Assembly: GCA_035997045.1 (NCBI GenBank) | Contig: DASYIY010000082.1 | Coordinates: 1 to 43,572 of the forward strand | Reading direction: 5' to 3' | DNA length: 43,572 nt | Source of the DNA: VRUE01 sp035997045 | GTDB lineage: Bacteria > Actinomycetota > Thermoleophilia > Solirubrobacterales > 70-9 | In this document: piece by piece, positions 14,003 through 22,226 of the stretch | Position numbering within the stretch: the stretch's first letter is position 1 | How the letters are laid out: the number at the start of each line of letters is the position of its first letter | Program-made: the position numbers and the translations under genes | The notes under the pieces: generated by a model | The model's input: the letters and a program-made list of their open reading frames with translations, nothing else | Database searches by the model: none | Told to the model about the DNA's origin: nothing

Positions 14003-15114
14003 CGGCGGGCCTCGATCAGCTCTCTGTAGAGGGAGATCGTCTGCGAGGCGATCGCGTCCCAGGAATATGGCCCGGCGGCGGCTCGGCGCGCGGCCTCGGC
14101 GAGTTGCTCGCGAGCGTCGGGCTCGGCGGTCAGCTCGGCCAGGGCCCCGGCAAGAGCACCGGGATCCTCGGGCGGAATGAGCCGCGCGGCACCCGTCGCC
14201 GCGATCTCCGGGAAGCCCCCCACCGAGCTGAGCACGAGCGGCTTGCCGAAGGCGAGACCGGTGTAGAGGACGCCGGATTGCTCGGCATCGCGGTAGGGGA
14301 GGACGACGAGGTCGGCGCGCCGGAAAATCGCCGGCACCTCGGTGTCCTCGACGAAGCGGGTGACGAAGCGGACCCGGCCCGGCGCCTCGGCGGCGAGGCG
14401 CCGCAGCGGCTCGAGGTCCATGCGGGGATTGCCGACGATCCACAGCTCAGCGCCCTGCAGCTCGCGAAAGGCGTGCAGCAGGGAGTCGAGGCCCTTGTAG
14501 GGGCGCAGCAGTCCGAAGAAGAGGATCACCGGGCCCCTAGCGCCCTCGAGCTCAGCCGGCAACGGCTTCTCCTCGGGCAGGCGAGTGAGGTAGTCGAAGG
14601 CACCGTGCGGGATGATGCGGACCCTGTCGGGATCGAGCCCCACCTCGTCGCGCAGCCTGGCGGCACCGTGCTCGGAGTGAGCGATGACGGCGTCCATGCT
14701 GCCGAAGGCGCGGCGGGCGCTCGCCACCTGGCGGCGACTGGGCTGCGGCGGCAGGATGTAGTGCGCCGTCATCGTCCGCGGCCGGCGGGCCGGGAGCAGC
14801 CGGGCATCGAGAGTGGGCATCGTCAGCCACTGGTAATGGACGAGATCGCCGTCGAGATCGCGGCGCAGGCGCAGCATGTCCGGCAGGTGCTCGGCCGCCT
14901 TGAAGGCGCGGCGGCCGCGAGCGTCGAGGCCGCGCTGCGCGCTGCGGCGGTAGAAGCACTCGCGCACCCGGTAACCCTGCGGCTCGGGCACCGGGCCGTA
15001 GAGGAAACGGCTGGTCAGCAGCTCGACCTCGGCGCCCGCGCGGGCGAGCGCCGCCGCGAGCGCGCGGTCGTAGGGCGGCGTGAAGGCCGAGGGGTCGACT
15101 AGCTGAACCTTCAT
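13999..15114 (-). CDS. Glycosyltransferase family 4 (GT-B fold)
   Basis: This 371-residue enzyme has the N-terminal acceptor domain of GT4 proteins (VDPSAFTPPYDRALAAALAR) and a C-terminal donor domain. Donor-domain landmarks are PVILFFGLLRPYKGLDSLLH, AELWIVGNPR, RFVTRFVEDTEVPAIFRRAD, and the EX7E-type region DAEQSGVLYTGLAFGKPLVL with SSVGGFPEI. It probably adds a sugar from a nucleotide-sugar donor to the growing polysaccharide on the cytoplasmic side. It is the first gene of the leftward trio with the GT2 and the phosphoglycosyl transferase, the stop and start overlapping by four bases. It is divergent from the GT2 at 15132; GATAAT (15153-15158, minus) may be its -10. Donor sugar unknown. 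Confidence 0.92.
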   Translation of the reverse strand: MKVQLVDPSAFTPPYDRALAAALARAGAEVELLTSRFLYGPVPEPQGYRVRECFYRRSAQRGLDARGRRAFKAAEHLPDMLRLRRDLDGDLVHYQWLTMPTLDARLLPARRPRTMTAHYILPPQPSRRQVASARRAFGSMDAVIAHSEHGAARLRDEVGLDPDRVRIIPHGAFDYLTRLPEEKPLPAELEGARGPVILFFGLLRPYKGLDSLLHAFRELQGAELWIVGNPRMDLEPLRRLAAEAPGRVRFVTRFVEDTEVPAIFRRADLVVLPYRDAEQSGVLYTGLAFGKPLVLSSVGGFPEIAATGAARLIPPEDPGALAGALAELTAEPDAREQLAEAARRAAAGPYSWDAIASQTISLYRELIEARR

Positions 15115-15131
15115 GCGCAGAGGGGTGTCCA

Positions 15132-16112
15132 GTGTCCGGTGAACAGTTGACGGCGATTATCGTGACCCCGGTGCCGCCCACGCTCTCCTACTGCGTCGTG
15201 AACACGAACGGCCGCGAGTACCTGCTCGCCTGTCTCGAGGCGATCGAGCGCACCCATCCAGCGGGGGTCGAGCGCGAGACCCTCGTTCTCGACAACGCCT
15301 CGAGCGATGGCTCGGCCGAGGCAGTGCTCGCCCGCAGTGACGAGGTTCGCCTGATCGCGCTCGAGCGGCGGGCGGGCAAGGCGGAGAACGACTCTACCCT
15401 GATGCGCACGGCAGTCGGTCGCTACTGCCTGCTGCTCAACGAGGACTCGGAGCTGAAGCCGGGCGCGGCGGCGGCGCTGATCGCTGCGCTCGACGCGGAT
15501 CCAAAAGCCGCGGCAGCGACGCCGCAGTTGCTCGACTCCAGCGGGGCGCCTGTCCCCTGTGCCTGGCGCTTCCCGGGTGTCGGCACGGCGCTGGCGGGCG
15601 CTTTCTTCCTGCACCGCAGGCTGACCGTGCAAAGCGTCGGCGAGAAGATGCGGCGAGTCGACTGGGCGCAGTCGAGCGCCCTGCTGGTGCGGCGCGAGGC
15701 GGCTGCTGCGGTCGGCTACATGGACCCCGAGTTCTTCGTCTACTACGACGAGTGCGACTTCGCCAAGCGCCTCAGCGAGGCCGGCTGGCACAGCCTCTTC
15801 GTCCCGGCGGCGGCGGCGATCCACCACGACCAGCTCTCCACCGATCTCGCCAAGGGCCTGCCCCGGATCGTCGAATTCCACCGCAACCGCGACCTCTACA
15901 TGCGCAAGCACCACGGTCGCGGCGGCGCGCTTGCGGTCCGCGTCCTCACCGCCTGGTCCTACGCGCTTCGGGCCGGCGCCGCGACGGTACTCCCCGGCCA
16001 TCCCGCCAACGTCTACTGGGCCCACGCCCGCCAGGCGCTCTTCCCAAAGAGGGGAACGGGAATCGCGGACGGTCAGAAGCGCGCGTCGTCGTCGAACAGC
16101 TCGACCTCGTAG
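15132..16112 (+). CDS. Glycosyltransferase family 2, rhamnosyltransferase-like (WbbL type)
   Basis: This 326-residue GT-A enzyme starts at GTG 15132, chosen because GAGGGG lies 7 nt upstream. Motifs are YCVVNTNGREYLLACLEAIE, ETLVLDNASSDGSAEAVL, the metal-binding LLLNEDSELKPG, and the late MDPEFFVYYDECDFAKRLSE typical of the WbbL/rhamnosyltransferase branch. This branch transfers rhamnose or similar deoxysugars during O-antigen, capsule or arabinogalactan-linker synthesis, so a deoxyhexose donor is plausible but not shown. It is the only rightward gene in the polysaccharide locus. Its 3' end overlaps the convergent flippase gene by 40 bp, which could generate antisense overlap. Confidence 0.9.
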   Translation: MSGEQLTAIIVTPVPPTLSYCVVNTNGREYLLACLEAIERTHPAGVERETLVLDNASSDGSAEAVLARSDEVRLIALERRAGKAENDSTLMRTAVGRYCLLLNEDSELKPGAAAALIAALDADPKAAAATPQLLDSSGAPVPCAWRFPGVGTALAGAFFLHRRLTVQSVGEKMRRVDWAQSSALLVRREAAAAVGYMDPEFFVYYDECDFAKRLSEAGWHSLFVPAAAAIHHDQLSTDLAKGLPRIVEFHRNRDLYMRKHHGRGGALAVRVLTAWSYALRAGAATVLPGHPANVYWAHARQALFPKRGTGIADGQKRASSSNSSTS

Positions 16113-17614
16113 GTCTCGGCGACGCCGCCGTCGACGCCCGCTGTCGCTGGGCGCAGTGAGCGAAGCTGCGCGGCCAGGACGCCCGGGCTGCGCAGGGTGG
16201 CAAGCCAGCGGCGCTCGCCCGAGGTGAAAAAGCCAGTGGCGAACAAGGCAAGCGGATAGGCGAGCCAAAGCGCCGTGCGAGCAAGGAGGCCGGGGAAGCC
16301 CTCGGTTGGGAGCAGCAGCTCGCCGAGGAGGACCAGGCCGGCGCTGACAGCGACGACGCGGGCCAGGCGGGCCCACTCGTAAGGGACCGGGAAGAGGCGC
16401 TGGGTGAAGCCGTACATCAGCGCCAGCACGACCAGGTAGGAGGCAACCAGGGCGATGCCGGCGCCGACGATGCCGAGCGAGGGGACGAGAGCGAGGTTGA
16501 GCGCGATGTTGGTCACGAGGGCCGCGGCGGCGGCGGGGAAATTGAACTCGGTGCGGCCGGTCCTGCCGAGGATCACGACGAGGACCATGTAGAGGGCGTA
16601 AAGGGTGACCGCGGTGGTGATCAGGCCAATTGCTTCGTAGGAGTCGAAGAACTTCGGCGCGGCGAGGGCGCGGACGATCCAGCGCGAGAGCAGCCACATG
16701 CCGGTGACGACGAAGGCGCAGCCGGCGGCGAACAAGGTGACGACGACGGCGTAGATGCGACGAGCTTTGTCGTCGTCGCGGATCGAGTAGGCCAGGGGCG
16801 GCCAGGCGAGCTGGAAGCCGCGGACGAGCACGTTGACCCCCTGGGCGAACTTGACCGCGAGCGAGTAAAGGCCGGCCTCGGGGAGGCCGGCCAGGTGAAC
16901 GATGATGAGCCGGTCGACGAAGTTGAGCAGGTAGAGCGAGAGCTCGGCCGGCATCGTCGGCAGGCCGAAGCGCATCAGCCGCCGCAGCAGAGGTATTTCG
17001 AAGCGCAGCGAGAGGCGCTTGCGGTGGACCCAGATCAAGCCGAGGACGAAGGCGGCGCCGCTGACGTAGCTGCCGAGCAGCAGGCCCCGAGCACCCTCCC
17101 CCGCGCCGACGACGAGGATGACCGTCAGGCCGATCGCCGAGAGCACGCTGAGCATCGTCGTGACGAAGAAGGCGCGGGCGCGCTCCTCGAGCCGGAAGAG
17201 GGTGAGCAGGTACTCGAACATGGTCGAGACCCAGAGGCCGCCGATCGCGATCCGGCCCAGGTCCGCCGCCGGTTCGTCGAGCAGCAATTCGGAAATCGGC
17301 TTGGCAAAGGGCAACAGCACCAGCGCCACCACGGTGGCGAGCCAGAAGAGCGCCGCAAAGGAGCTGGCGACGACGCGGGCCGGATCCTCACCGTCCTTGT
17401 AGTAAAAGCGCAGCAACGCCTCGATCAAGCCGAGGCGGACGACGATGCTGCCGGTGATGATCGCGGCGAACATCAACTCGGCGGCGCCGTAGTCGGCAAG
17501 CGTCAGATAGCGCGTATAGAGCGGCAGCAGCGCAACCGCGATCAGCTTCGAGACAATGCTCGCCGCCGTGTAGGCGGCGCCGGTCGTCGCTAGGCGGCGG
17601 AGGTATCCCGACAC
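16073..17614 (-). CDS. Polysaccharide flippase (Wzx/MOP superfamily)
   Basis: This 513-residue integral membrane protein has about 12-14 hydrophobic helices across its length. The N-terminus (TTGAAYTAASIVSKLIAVAL followed by LPLYTRYLTLADYGAAEL) is diagnostic for Wzx-type polysaccharide exporters, which flip undecaprenyl-linked oligosaccharide units across the inner membrane. Other typical text is RFGLPTMPAELSLYLLNFVD, RLIIVHLAG and GLYSLAVKFAQG. A hydrophilic acidic C-terminal tail (ELFDDDARF) is cytoplasmic. The GTG start lies inside the end of the ligase gene, overlapping by 25 bp, so they are cotranscribed. It is the last gene of the leftward five-gene operon beginning at 22169. Confidence 0.93.
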   Translation of the reverse strand: MSGYLRRLATTGAAYTAASIVSKLIAVALLPLYTRYLTLADYGAAELMFAAIITGSIVVRLGLIEALLRFYYKDGEDPARVVASSFAALFWLATVVALVLLPFAKPISELLLDEPAADLGRIAIGGLWVSTMFEYLLTLFRLEERARAFFVTTMLSVLSAIGLTVILVVGAGEGARGLLLGSYVSGAAFVLGLIWVHRKRLSLRFEIPLLRRLMRFGLPTMPAELSLYLLNFVDRLIIVHLAGLPEAGLYSLAVKFAQGVNVLVRGFQLAWPPLAYSIRDDDKARRIYAVVVTLFAAGCAFVVTGMWLLSRWIVRALAAPKFFDSYEAIGLITTAVTLYALYMVLVVILGRTGRTEFNFPAAAAALVTNIALNLALVPSLGIVGAGIALVASYLVVLALMYGFTQRLFPVPYEWARLARVVAVSAGLVLLGELLLPTEGFPGLLARTALWLAYPLALFATGFFTSGERRWLATLRSPGVLAAQLRSLRPATAGVDGGVAETYEVELFDDDARF

Positions 17615-19032
17615 GCGCTGACCCTACGTTGATCGGCGGCCGCGAGCGAAGCGCCTACAGCCAGCAGCACCCAGGTGATCGGATCCTCGAAGAAACCGGC
17701 GTAGGCCATGGTGTGGACCAAGAGGGCAACGAAGGTCGCGAGAACGGCGGCGCGCCCTACGGATAGGCGCGCGCGAGTGGCCATAGTCCACAACGCCACC
17801 ACCACGAGCGCCGCGTAAAGCAAGAGCCCAACCAAGCCCTGCTCGGCTGCGACGGTGATCGGCTCCGTGTGCGAGACGGAGACGGGGGCTTTGTGCGTCT
17901 CCACGTGCTCGCGGTAGGCCTTGGGGAAGCTTCCCGATCCGTAGCCGTAGATGGGGCGCTGGATGAACAGGTGGACGCCGCCGGAGACGAGGTTTGCCCT
18001 GCCGCTGGTGTCGATGTTGAGGCGGCCGAAGTTGAAGGTGCTGGCCATCGCGGCGACCGCCACGACCAGCGCGACCAGCGTCCATTTCACGCTCCACCGC
18101 AGCGCCGCGAGGACGCCGAGTCCGGCCAGCAGGGCGATGAAGCTGGACTGCGAGAAGGTTGATGCCAGACCGATCCAGAGCACCGCAACGAGAGCGGTGA
18201 GCAATGCCAGAGTCCGGCGCTCTCGGGCCCAGAGCAGTGCGCTCATGGCCACGACAGCCACCAAGGCCAAGTACCGACCGTAGATGTTCGGGTCCCAAAA
18301 CACCGAGTTGACTCGGAAGTAGGTGTGGAATTCATTCGAGCGGATCACCTGGTCATTCCAGAACAAGCTGCGGCTGAAGTACTCCACAGAGCCGACCACG
18401 ACAAAGCAAACCGCCTCGATCGCAACCACCCAGAGGACCGAGGTCAAAAGCCTCTTGTCCCAGCTGACATCCCGAAGCAACCCGTACACGAGGGAAAACG
18501 GAACAAAGAAGAAGCACACATTCTGCAGCCCCTTCGAGAAATCAGGCGAGTAAAGCGCCTGCAGCGCATAAAGAAGGACGAACCCGGCCAGGACGTATGG
18601 CAGAAGCGTGGGGCGTTCGACCCCTCCACGCTTTTGCCGCTCGCCAAACGCCAAAGAGAGAACTCCCCCGGCGATCACCAGGTAAAGCGGCACCAAGAGG
18701 TTCGCCGTGTCGCCCCCCGCATGCAGAGGCACCCGAAACGGCAGCACGAAGACGATCGCCAGGGGCAGCAGGATCGGCCAGCGCCTGAAGACGTACGCGA
18801 GTGCCACCGCCGCGACAACACCAAGCACCCCGAGCGCCACGAGCCTCGAAGTGTGGTCCCGCAGATCGACAATCTGGTGCGAGTGCCACTGGTCGCCAAG
18901 GATCAAGGCCGGGAAGAGGGCGAGCGCGGCGAGCATCGCCAGCGCGCGTGGGCGTCCGGCCGGGAGCAGGATCGCGGCGGCCGACGCCACAGCAGCGACA
19001 ACGACGCCGAGTGCAGCGAGGAAGTCGCTCAA
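17590..19032 (-). CDS. O-antigen ligase/polymerase-like membrane protein (WaaL/Wzy superfamily)
   Basis: This 480-residue protein has about ten to twelve membrane helices and the long periplasmic loop typical of the Wzy_C/O-antigen ligase family. In that loop RPIYGYGSGSFPKAYREHVE is followed by VSVSHTEPITVAAEQGLVGL, matching the family pattern of a Gly-rich stretch and a catalytic His (H-x-x-x-x-x-x-x-E/G-G). An extra extracytoplasmic segment (RSNEFHTYFRVNSVFWDPNI) precedes it. Such proteins polymerise lipid-linked repeat units or transfer finished glycan to an acceptor. A lipopolysaccharide acceptor is not expected in an actinobacterium, so polymerase or glycan attachment is more likely. The TTG start overlaps the upstream stop (TTGA). 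Confidence 0.88.
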   Translation of the reverse strand: MSDFLAALGVVVAAVASAAAILLPAGRPRALAMLAALALFPALILGDQWHSHQIVDLRDHTSRLVALGVLGVVAAVALAYVFRRWPILLPLAIVFVLPFRVPLHAGGDTANLLVPLYLVIAGGVLSLAFGERQKRGGVERPTLLPYVLAGFVLLYALQALYSPDFSKGLQNVCFFFVPFSLVYGLLRDVSWDKRLLTSVLWVVAIEAVCFVVVGSVEYFSRSLFWNDQVIRSNEFHTYFRVNSVFWDPNIYGRYLALVAVVAMSALLWARERRTLALLTALVAVLWIGLASTFSQSSFIALLAGLGVLAALRWSVKWTLVALVVAVAAMASTFNFGRLNIDTSGRANLVSGGVHLFIQRPIYGYGSGSFPKAYREHVETHKAPVSVSHTEPITVAAEQGLVGLLLYAALVVVALWTMATRARLSVGRAAVLATFVALLVHTMAYAGFFEDPITWVLLAVGASLAAADQRRVSACRDTSAA

Positions 19033-19514
19033 CCTTTACTCCCAGCGGTACCCGGCTGGCAGCGCCCCGTCGGGTTCCGCTTCGCTCGGTGCAACCGGAT
19101 CGTCCCTGGCGGCACCAGCACCCGTTCCTGGCCCAGCAGTTTCACCCGCAGCTTGTAGCGACCGGATGGAGCGATGCCGTCGTTACGAGTGTGGCCTTCC
19201 CAGTAGAAGGTGTGGAAGTGGTAGCGCTTGAGGTAGGTGTCGCGGGCGAGGGTGACGATCAGCTTGCCGCCGGGCTTGACCACCTGGACGGTGCCGCGGT
19301 CGGACTGCGTAGTGCGAAAACGGATTCGCTCCTGGTCGAAGCGGCAGTCGCCATTGGGGGTGAACGAGCGGCTGGTCGGCGTGCCGAAGGTGACGCGGTC
19401 GAGGACGAGGGGGTCGCGCTTCAGTCGTTGGGACCAGGCGAAGGCGGCAACCGTGGCGAGGACGAGAAGGGCGAAGACCAGGGCGGCCCAGGCCTCACCC
19501 CGAGGTCTGGGCAT
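19029..19514 (-). CDS. Membrane-anchored FlgD-Ig-like accessory protein
   Basis: This 161-residue protein has one N-terminal membrane helix (about 9-28) and an extracytoplasmic beta-rich domain. SFTPNGDCRFDQERIRFRTT followed by GHTRNDGIAPSGRYKLRV matches the layout of FlgD-type immunoglobulin-like domains, which often occur in secreted or assembly proteins. No catalytic residues are evident. The C-terminal tail is basic. It sits between the LytR_C protein (20-bp overlap at its start) and the ligase-like gene (4-bp overlap at its end), so it is clearly part of the polysaccharide operon. A role as partner or scaffold for the ligase is a guess from position only. Confidence 0.72.
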   Translation of the reverse strand: MPRPRGEAWAALVFALLVLATVAAFAWSQRLKRDPLVLDRVTFGTPTSRSFTPNGDCRFDQERIRFRTTQSDRGTVQVVKPGGKLIVTLARDTYLKRYHFHTFYWEGHTRNDGIAPSGRYKLRVKLLGQERVLVPPGTIRLHRAKRNPTGRCQPGTAGSKG

Positions 19515-20265
19515 TGTCCTCGCCGACGATCACCGAGACCGGCGCGCTGCCGGAGACCGATTCGATGTCGGCGCTCATCAGCCGCACGTCCGAGATCCCC
19601 AGCACGGAAGCGACGCGGCGAGCCTCTGGCGCGTGGCCGCGCCGATACATGACGACGCTGTTGCTGAAGCTGCGGGCGCTGTTGGTCACCGGGCCGAGCT
19701 CGAAGCCCTTGCGCTCGACCTTGTCGCCGTAGGTGGCGGCGAGGCCCGGCACCGCGGTCCCGTTCAGCACCGCGACTTCGATTTCGCCCGGCTTGATCGC
19801 CGCGGCGGTCTTGCCGTGGCCGCCCTTGCCGTCGGCGCTTTCGGAGCCCTGCGTGACGACGTAGGCGACGCCCCCGACGACGAGCACGACGACGATGAAG
19901 ATGGCGATCAGCCAGCGCGGTTCGGCCAGTCGCGAGCCGAAGCCGGAGAAGGCCTCGCTCAAGCGTTCGCGACGGGTCAGTTCCGGCAGGCCGGCCTCGC
20001 GGCGGCGGCGGCGCTCCTCGCGCTGGTCCAGCACCTCGCGCTCGGCTGTCTTCGACTCCTCCAGCTCGCGCAGCTCCTCGGCGCGTTTGGCGGCGACCAC
20101 CGAGGTCGACTCCTTGCGCTCGGCGTCACGCTCCGGAGCCGATCCCGCCCACTCGCGCAGGCGACGGATGTCGCGCGCCTGGGAAAAAGCGAGCATGGCA
20201 AGCAGGGCGAGGCCGATGAACGCTGCCAGGCCTGCGAAGGCGCCGATTTGTTCGAGCAGCTGCAC
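19495..20265 (-). CDS. Two-helix membrane protein with coiled coil and LytR C-terminal domain
   Basis: The protein is 256 residues from GTG 20265, 17 nt after the upstream stop. The frame extends much further 5', but only as a shadow of the dehydratase gene. A first membrane helix (about 8-27) is followed by a long charged heptad-like region (about 30-105, rich in Arg/Glu, e.g. RAEELRELEESKTAEREVLD) and a second membrane helix (about 118-139). The extracytoplasmic LytR_C domain includes IEVAVLNGTAVPGLAATYGD and MYRRGHAPEARRVASVLGI. LytR_C domains often accompany LCP enzymes that attach glycans to peptidoglycan, but no LCP catalytic domain is present here. Position in the operon suggests a role in anchoring or coordinating polysaccharide transfer. 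Confidence 0.82.
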   Translation of the reverse strand: MQLLEQIGAFAGLAAFIGLALLAMLAFSQARDIRRLREWAGSAPERDAERKESTSVVAAKRAEELRELEESKTAEREVLDQREERRRRREAGLPELTRRERLSEAFSGFGSRLAEPRWLIAIFIVVVLVVGGVAYVVTQGSESADGKGGHGKTAAAIKPGEIEVAVLNGTAVPGLAATYGDKVERKGFELGPVTNSARSFSNSVVMYRRGHAPEARRVASVLGISDVRLMSADIESVSGSAPVSVIVGEDNAQTSG

Positions 20266-20282
20266 GGAGAGGCTGCGAGAGG

Positions 20283-22169
20283 CTACTCGTCGTAGAGGAC
20301 TGCCGCCGCGTCGCCGCCCGGCGCGGTAATCATCGCGACCACGCGCTGAGCCAAGTTGGCCTCGTCGCCGGCCAGCACCAGGTGCTCGAGCGAGTCCAGC
20401 GTCGCCTCGATCCACTCGGGGTCGAGCGGCGTCTCGCGCACGGCGCGCTGGATCCGTCGCGCCGCGGTGGGCTGGCCGCTCTCGGCGAAGCCGAAGAGCT
20501 CCTCGTGCAGCTTCTCCCCCGCCCGCGGTTTGGTGAACTCGATCGCGATATCGGTTTCCGGCTCGTAGCCGGCGAGGCGGATCATGTTGTGGGCGAGGTC
20601 GACGATCCGCACCGGCTCGCCCATGTCGAGGACGAAGACCTCGCCCTTGCCAGCGCCGATATCGCCCGCGCGGATCACCATCTGCACCGCCTCCGGGATC
20701 GTCATGAAGTAGCGGGTCATCTCCGGATGGGTGACGGTGACCGGACCGCCGCGCTCGATCTGGTTGCGGAAGATCGGCACGACGCTGCCCGAGGAGGCGA
20801 GCACGTTGCCGAAGCGAACGCTGGCGAAGCGGGTGCCGGGGTGTTTGTTGCCGGCGGACTCGACGATCCACTCGGCCATCGCCTTCGAGGCGCCCATCAC
20901 CGTTTTCGGGTTGACCGCCTTGTCGGTCGAGATCAGGACGAAGCGCTCGACCTCGGAGGCGGCGGCGGTCTCGGCGGTGATCCGAGTGGCGATCGCGTTG
21001 TTGCGCACCGCCTCCAGCGGGTTGGCCTCCATCAGCGGCACGTGCTTGTAGGCGGCGGCGTGGAAGACGACGCTGGGCTTGAAGCGCTGCATCACCTCCA
21101 GCATCCGGCCGGGCTCCTTGCAGTCGGCGAGCACCGCCTCGACGTTGGTGAAGTGGCGCTCGTCGACCATTTCGCGATCGATCTGGAAGAGGTTGTCCTC
21201 GGCGTGATCGAGCATCACCAGCAGCCGCGGTTTGACCTGGGCGATTTGGCGGCAGAGCTCGGAGCCGATCGAGCCGCCGGCGCCGGTGACGAGGACGATG
21301 CGGTCGCGCAGGTAGGCGGCGACGCGGTCGAGCTCGCGGACGATCGGGTCGCGGCCGAGCACGTCCTCGACCCGCACCTCGCGCAGCTGCTTGTTGAGCT
21401 GGACGCCGCCGCGCAGCAGCTCGAAGACGGTCGGCAGCGTACGCACGCGGATCTCGCGGTCGCGGCAGGCGGCGACGACTTTGGCCCGCAGCGTCCCCGG
21501 CGCCGAGGGGATCGCGATCACGACCTCGTCGGGCTTGGTCTCGTCGAGGATCGTGGCGATTTTCTTGGTCGAGCCGAGCACCTTCAAGCCCAGCATCCGC
21601 ATCCCGCGCTTGCGGGGATCGTCGTCGATGAAGCCGATCGCGGTAGCGCCGAGGTCGGGATTGAGCTGCAGCTCCCGAACCACCATCTGGCCGCCCGAGC
21701 CGGCGCCGATCACCAGCACCTCGTGCTTGGGCAGGCGGCCGGAGCGCGAGGGCCGCTCGACGATCAGCCGCACGGCGAGGCGGGCGCCGGCGATCAGCAT
21801 CAGGGTGAGGATGAAGTCCATCACCGCGACCGAGCGGGGCAGGTTGTGAGCAAAGGGCCGCAGCACGGTGAAGGCGACGACGAGGATCGCGCTGGAGGCG
21901 GTGACCGCACGGACGATCAGGAGGAAGTCGCGACCGCTGACGTAGCGCCACCACTTTTGGTACAGCCCGAAGGCGGAGAAGACGATCAGCTTGCCGACGA
22001 TGACGAAGCCGACCGACTGCGCGAAGAGGATCCAGTAGCGGTGCGGCAGGCCACTCTGGTCGAGGAAGCGCAGCCGGAACGCCAGATAGAAGGAAAGCCC
22101 GACGAGGACTCCGTCGGCGGCCATCTGGAGGACCCGATTGCGGTAGACGGGATGGTTGAGGCGACCCAT
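20283..22169 (-). CDS. Membrane nucleotide-sugar 4,6-dehydratase/epimerase (FlaA1/WbpM/CapD type)
   Basis: This 628-residue protein is of the long form. Four N-terminal membrane helices (about 12-130) precede a first nucleotide-binding domain (VLVIGAGSGGQMVVRELQ), followed by an extended SDR catalytic domain. The catalytic domain shows the NAD-binding VTGAGGSIGSELCRQIA, FHAAAYKHVPLMEANPLEA, STDKAVNPKTVMGASKAMAE and SVRFGNVLASSGSVVPIF. As in WbpM, the usual catalytic Tyr of Tyr-x-x-x-Lys is replaced by Met in MGASK. These enzymes convert UDP-GlcNAc to a 4-keto-6-deoxy sugar at the membrane, the entry to bacillosamine- or FucNAc-type sugars. It is the first gene of the leftward operon; TAAACT (22181-22186, minus) may be its -10. 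Confidence 0.93.
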   Translation of the reverse strand: MGRLNHPVYRNRVLQMAADGVLVGLSFYLAFRLRFLDQSGLPHRYWILFAQSVGFVIVGKLIVFSAFGLYQKWWRYVSGRDFLLIVRAVTASSAILVVAFTVLRPFAHNLPRSVAVMDFILTLMLIAGARLAVRLIVERPSRSGRLPKHEVLVIGAGSGGQMVVRELQLNPDLGATAIGFIDDDPRKRGMRMLGLKVLGSTKKIATILDETKPDEVVIAIPSAPGTLRAKVVAACRDREIRVRTLPTVFELLRGGVQLNKQLREVRVEDVLGRDPIVRELDRVAAYLRDRIVLVTGAGGSIGSELCRQIAQVKPRLLVMLDHAEDNLFQIDREMVDERHFTNVEAVLADCKEPGRMLEVMQRFKPSVVFHAAAYKHVPLMEANPLEAVRNNAIATRITAETAAASEVERFVLISTDKAVNPKTVMGASKAMAEWIVESAGNKHPGTRFASVRFGNVLASSGSVVPIFRNQIERGGPVTVTHPEMTRYFMTIPEAVQMVIRAGDIGAGKGEVFVLDMGEPVRIVDLAHNMIRLAGYEPETDIAIEFTKPRAGEKLHEELFGFAESGQPTAARRIQRAVRETPLDPEWIEATLDSLEHLVLAGDEANLAQRVVAMITAPGGDAAAVLYDE

Positions 22170-22226
22170 GGGACCTGGCGAGTTTAGTTGCTGTTTGGCT
22201 TCATCCCTACAATCCCCGCTTCGCGA
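22170..22226. promoter_or_regulatory. Divergent promoter region of the polysaccharide and dedA operons
   Basis: In this 57-bp gap TAAACT (22181-22186, minus strand) lies 11 nt before the dehydratase ATG, and TACAAT (22208-22213, plus strand) lies 13 nt before the dedA ATG. The spacing gives very short leaders on both sides with no ribosome binding site. The two promoters are close enough to compete or be co-regulated. Confidence 0.45.

Noticed and set aside
14003..14443. N-terminal extension of the membrane GT2
   Set aside because: It lies inside the GT4 gene and reads as Arg/Pro/Gly noise; the ATG at 14002 overlaps the GT4 stop and starts at the expected membrane helix.
20266..21954. Long 5' extension of the LytR_C protein frame
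   Set aside because: It is entirely within the dehydratase gene in another frame and has no domain; GTG 20265 starts right before the first membrane helix.
20382..22187. 601-residue plus-strand frame opposite the dehydratase gene
   Set aside because: His/Asp/Arg-rich antisense text with no motif, fully covered by a FlaA1/CapD-type gene with strong motifs.
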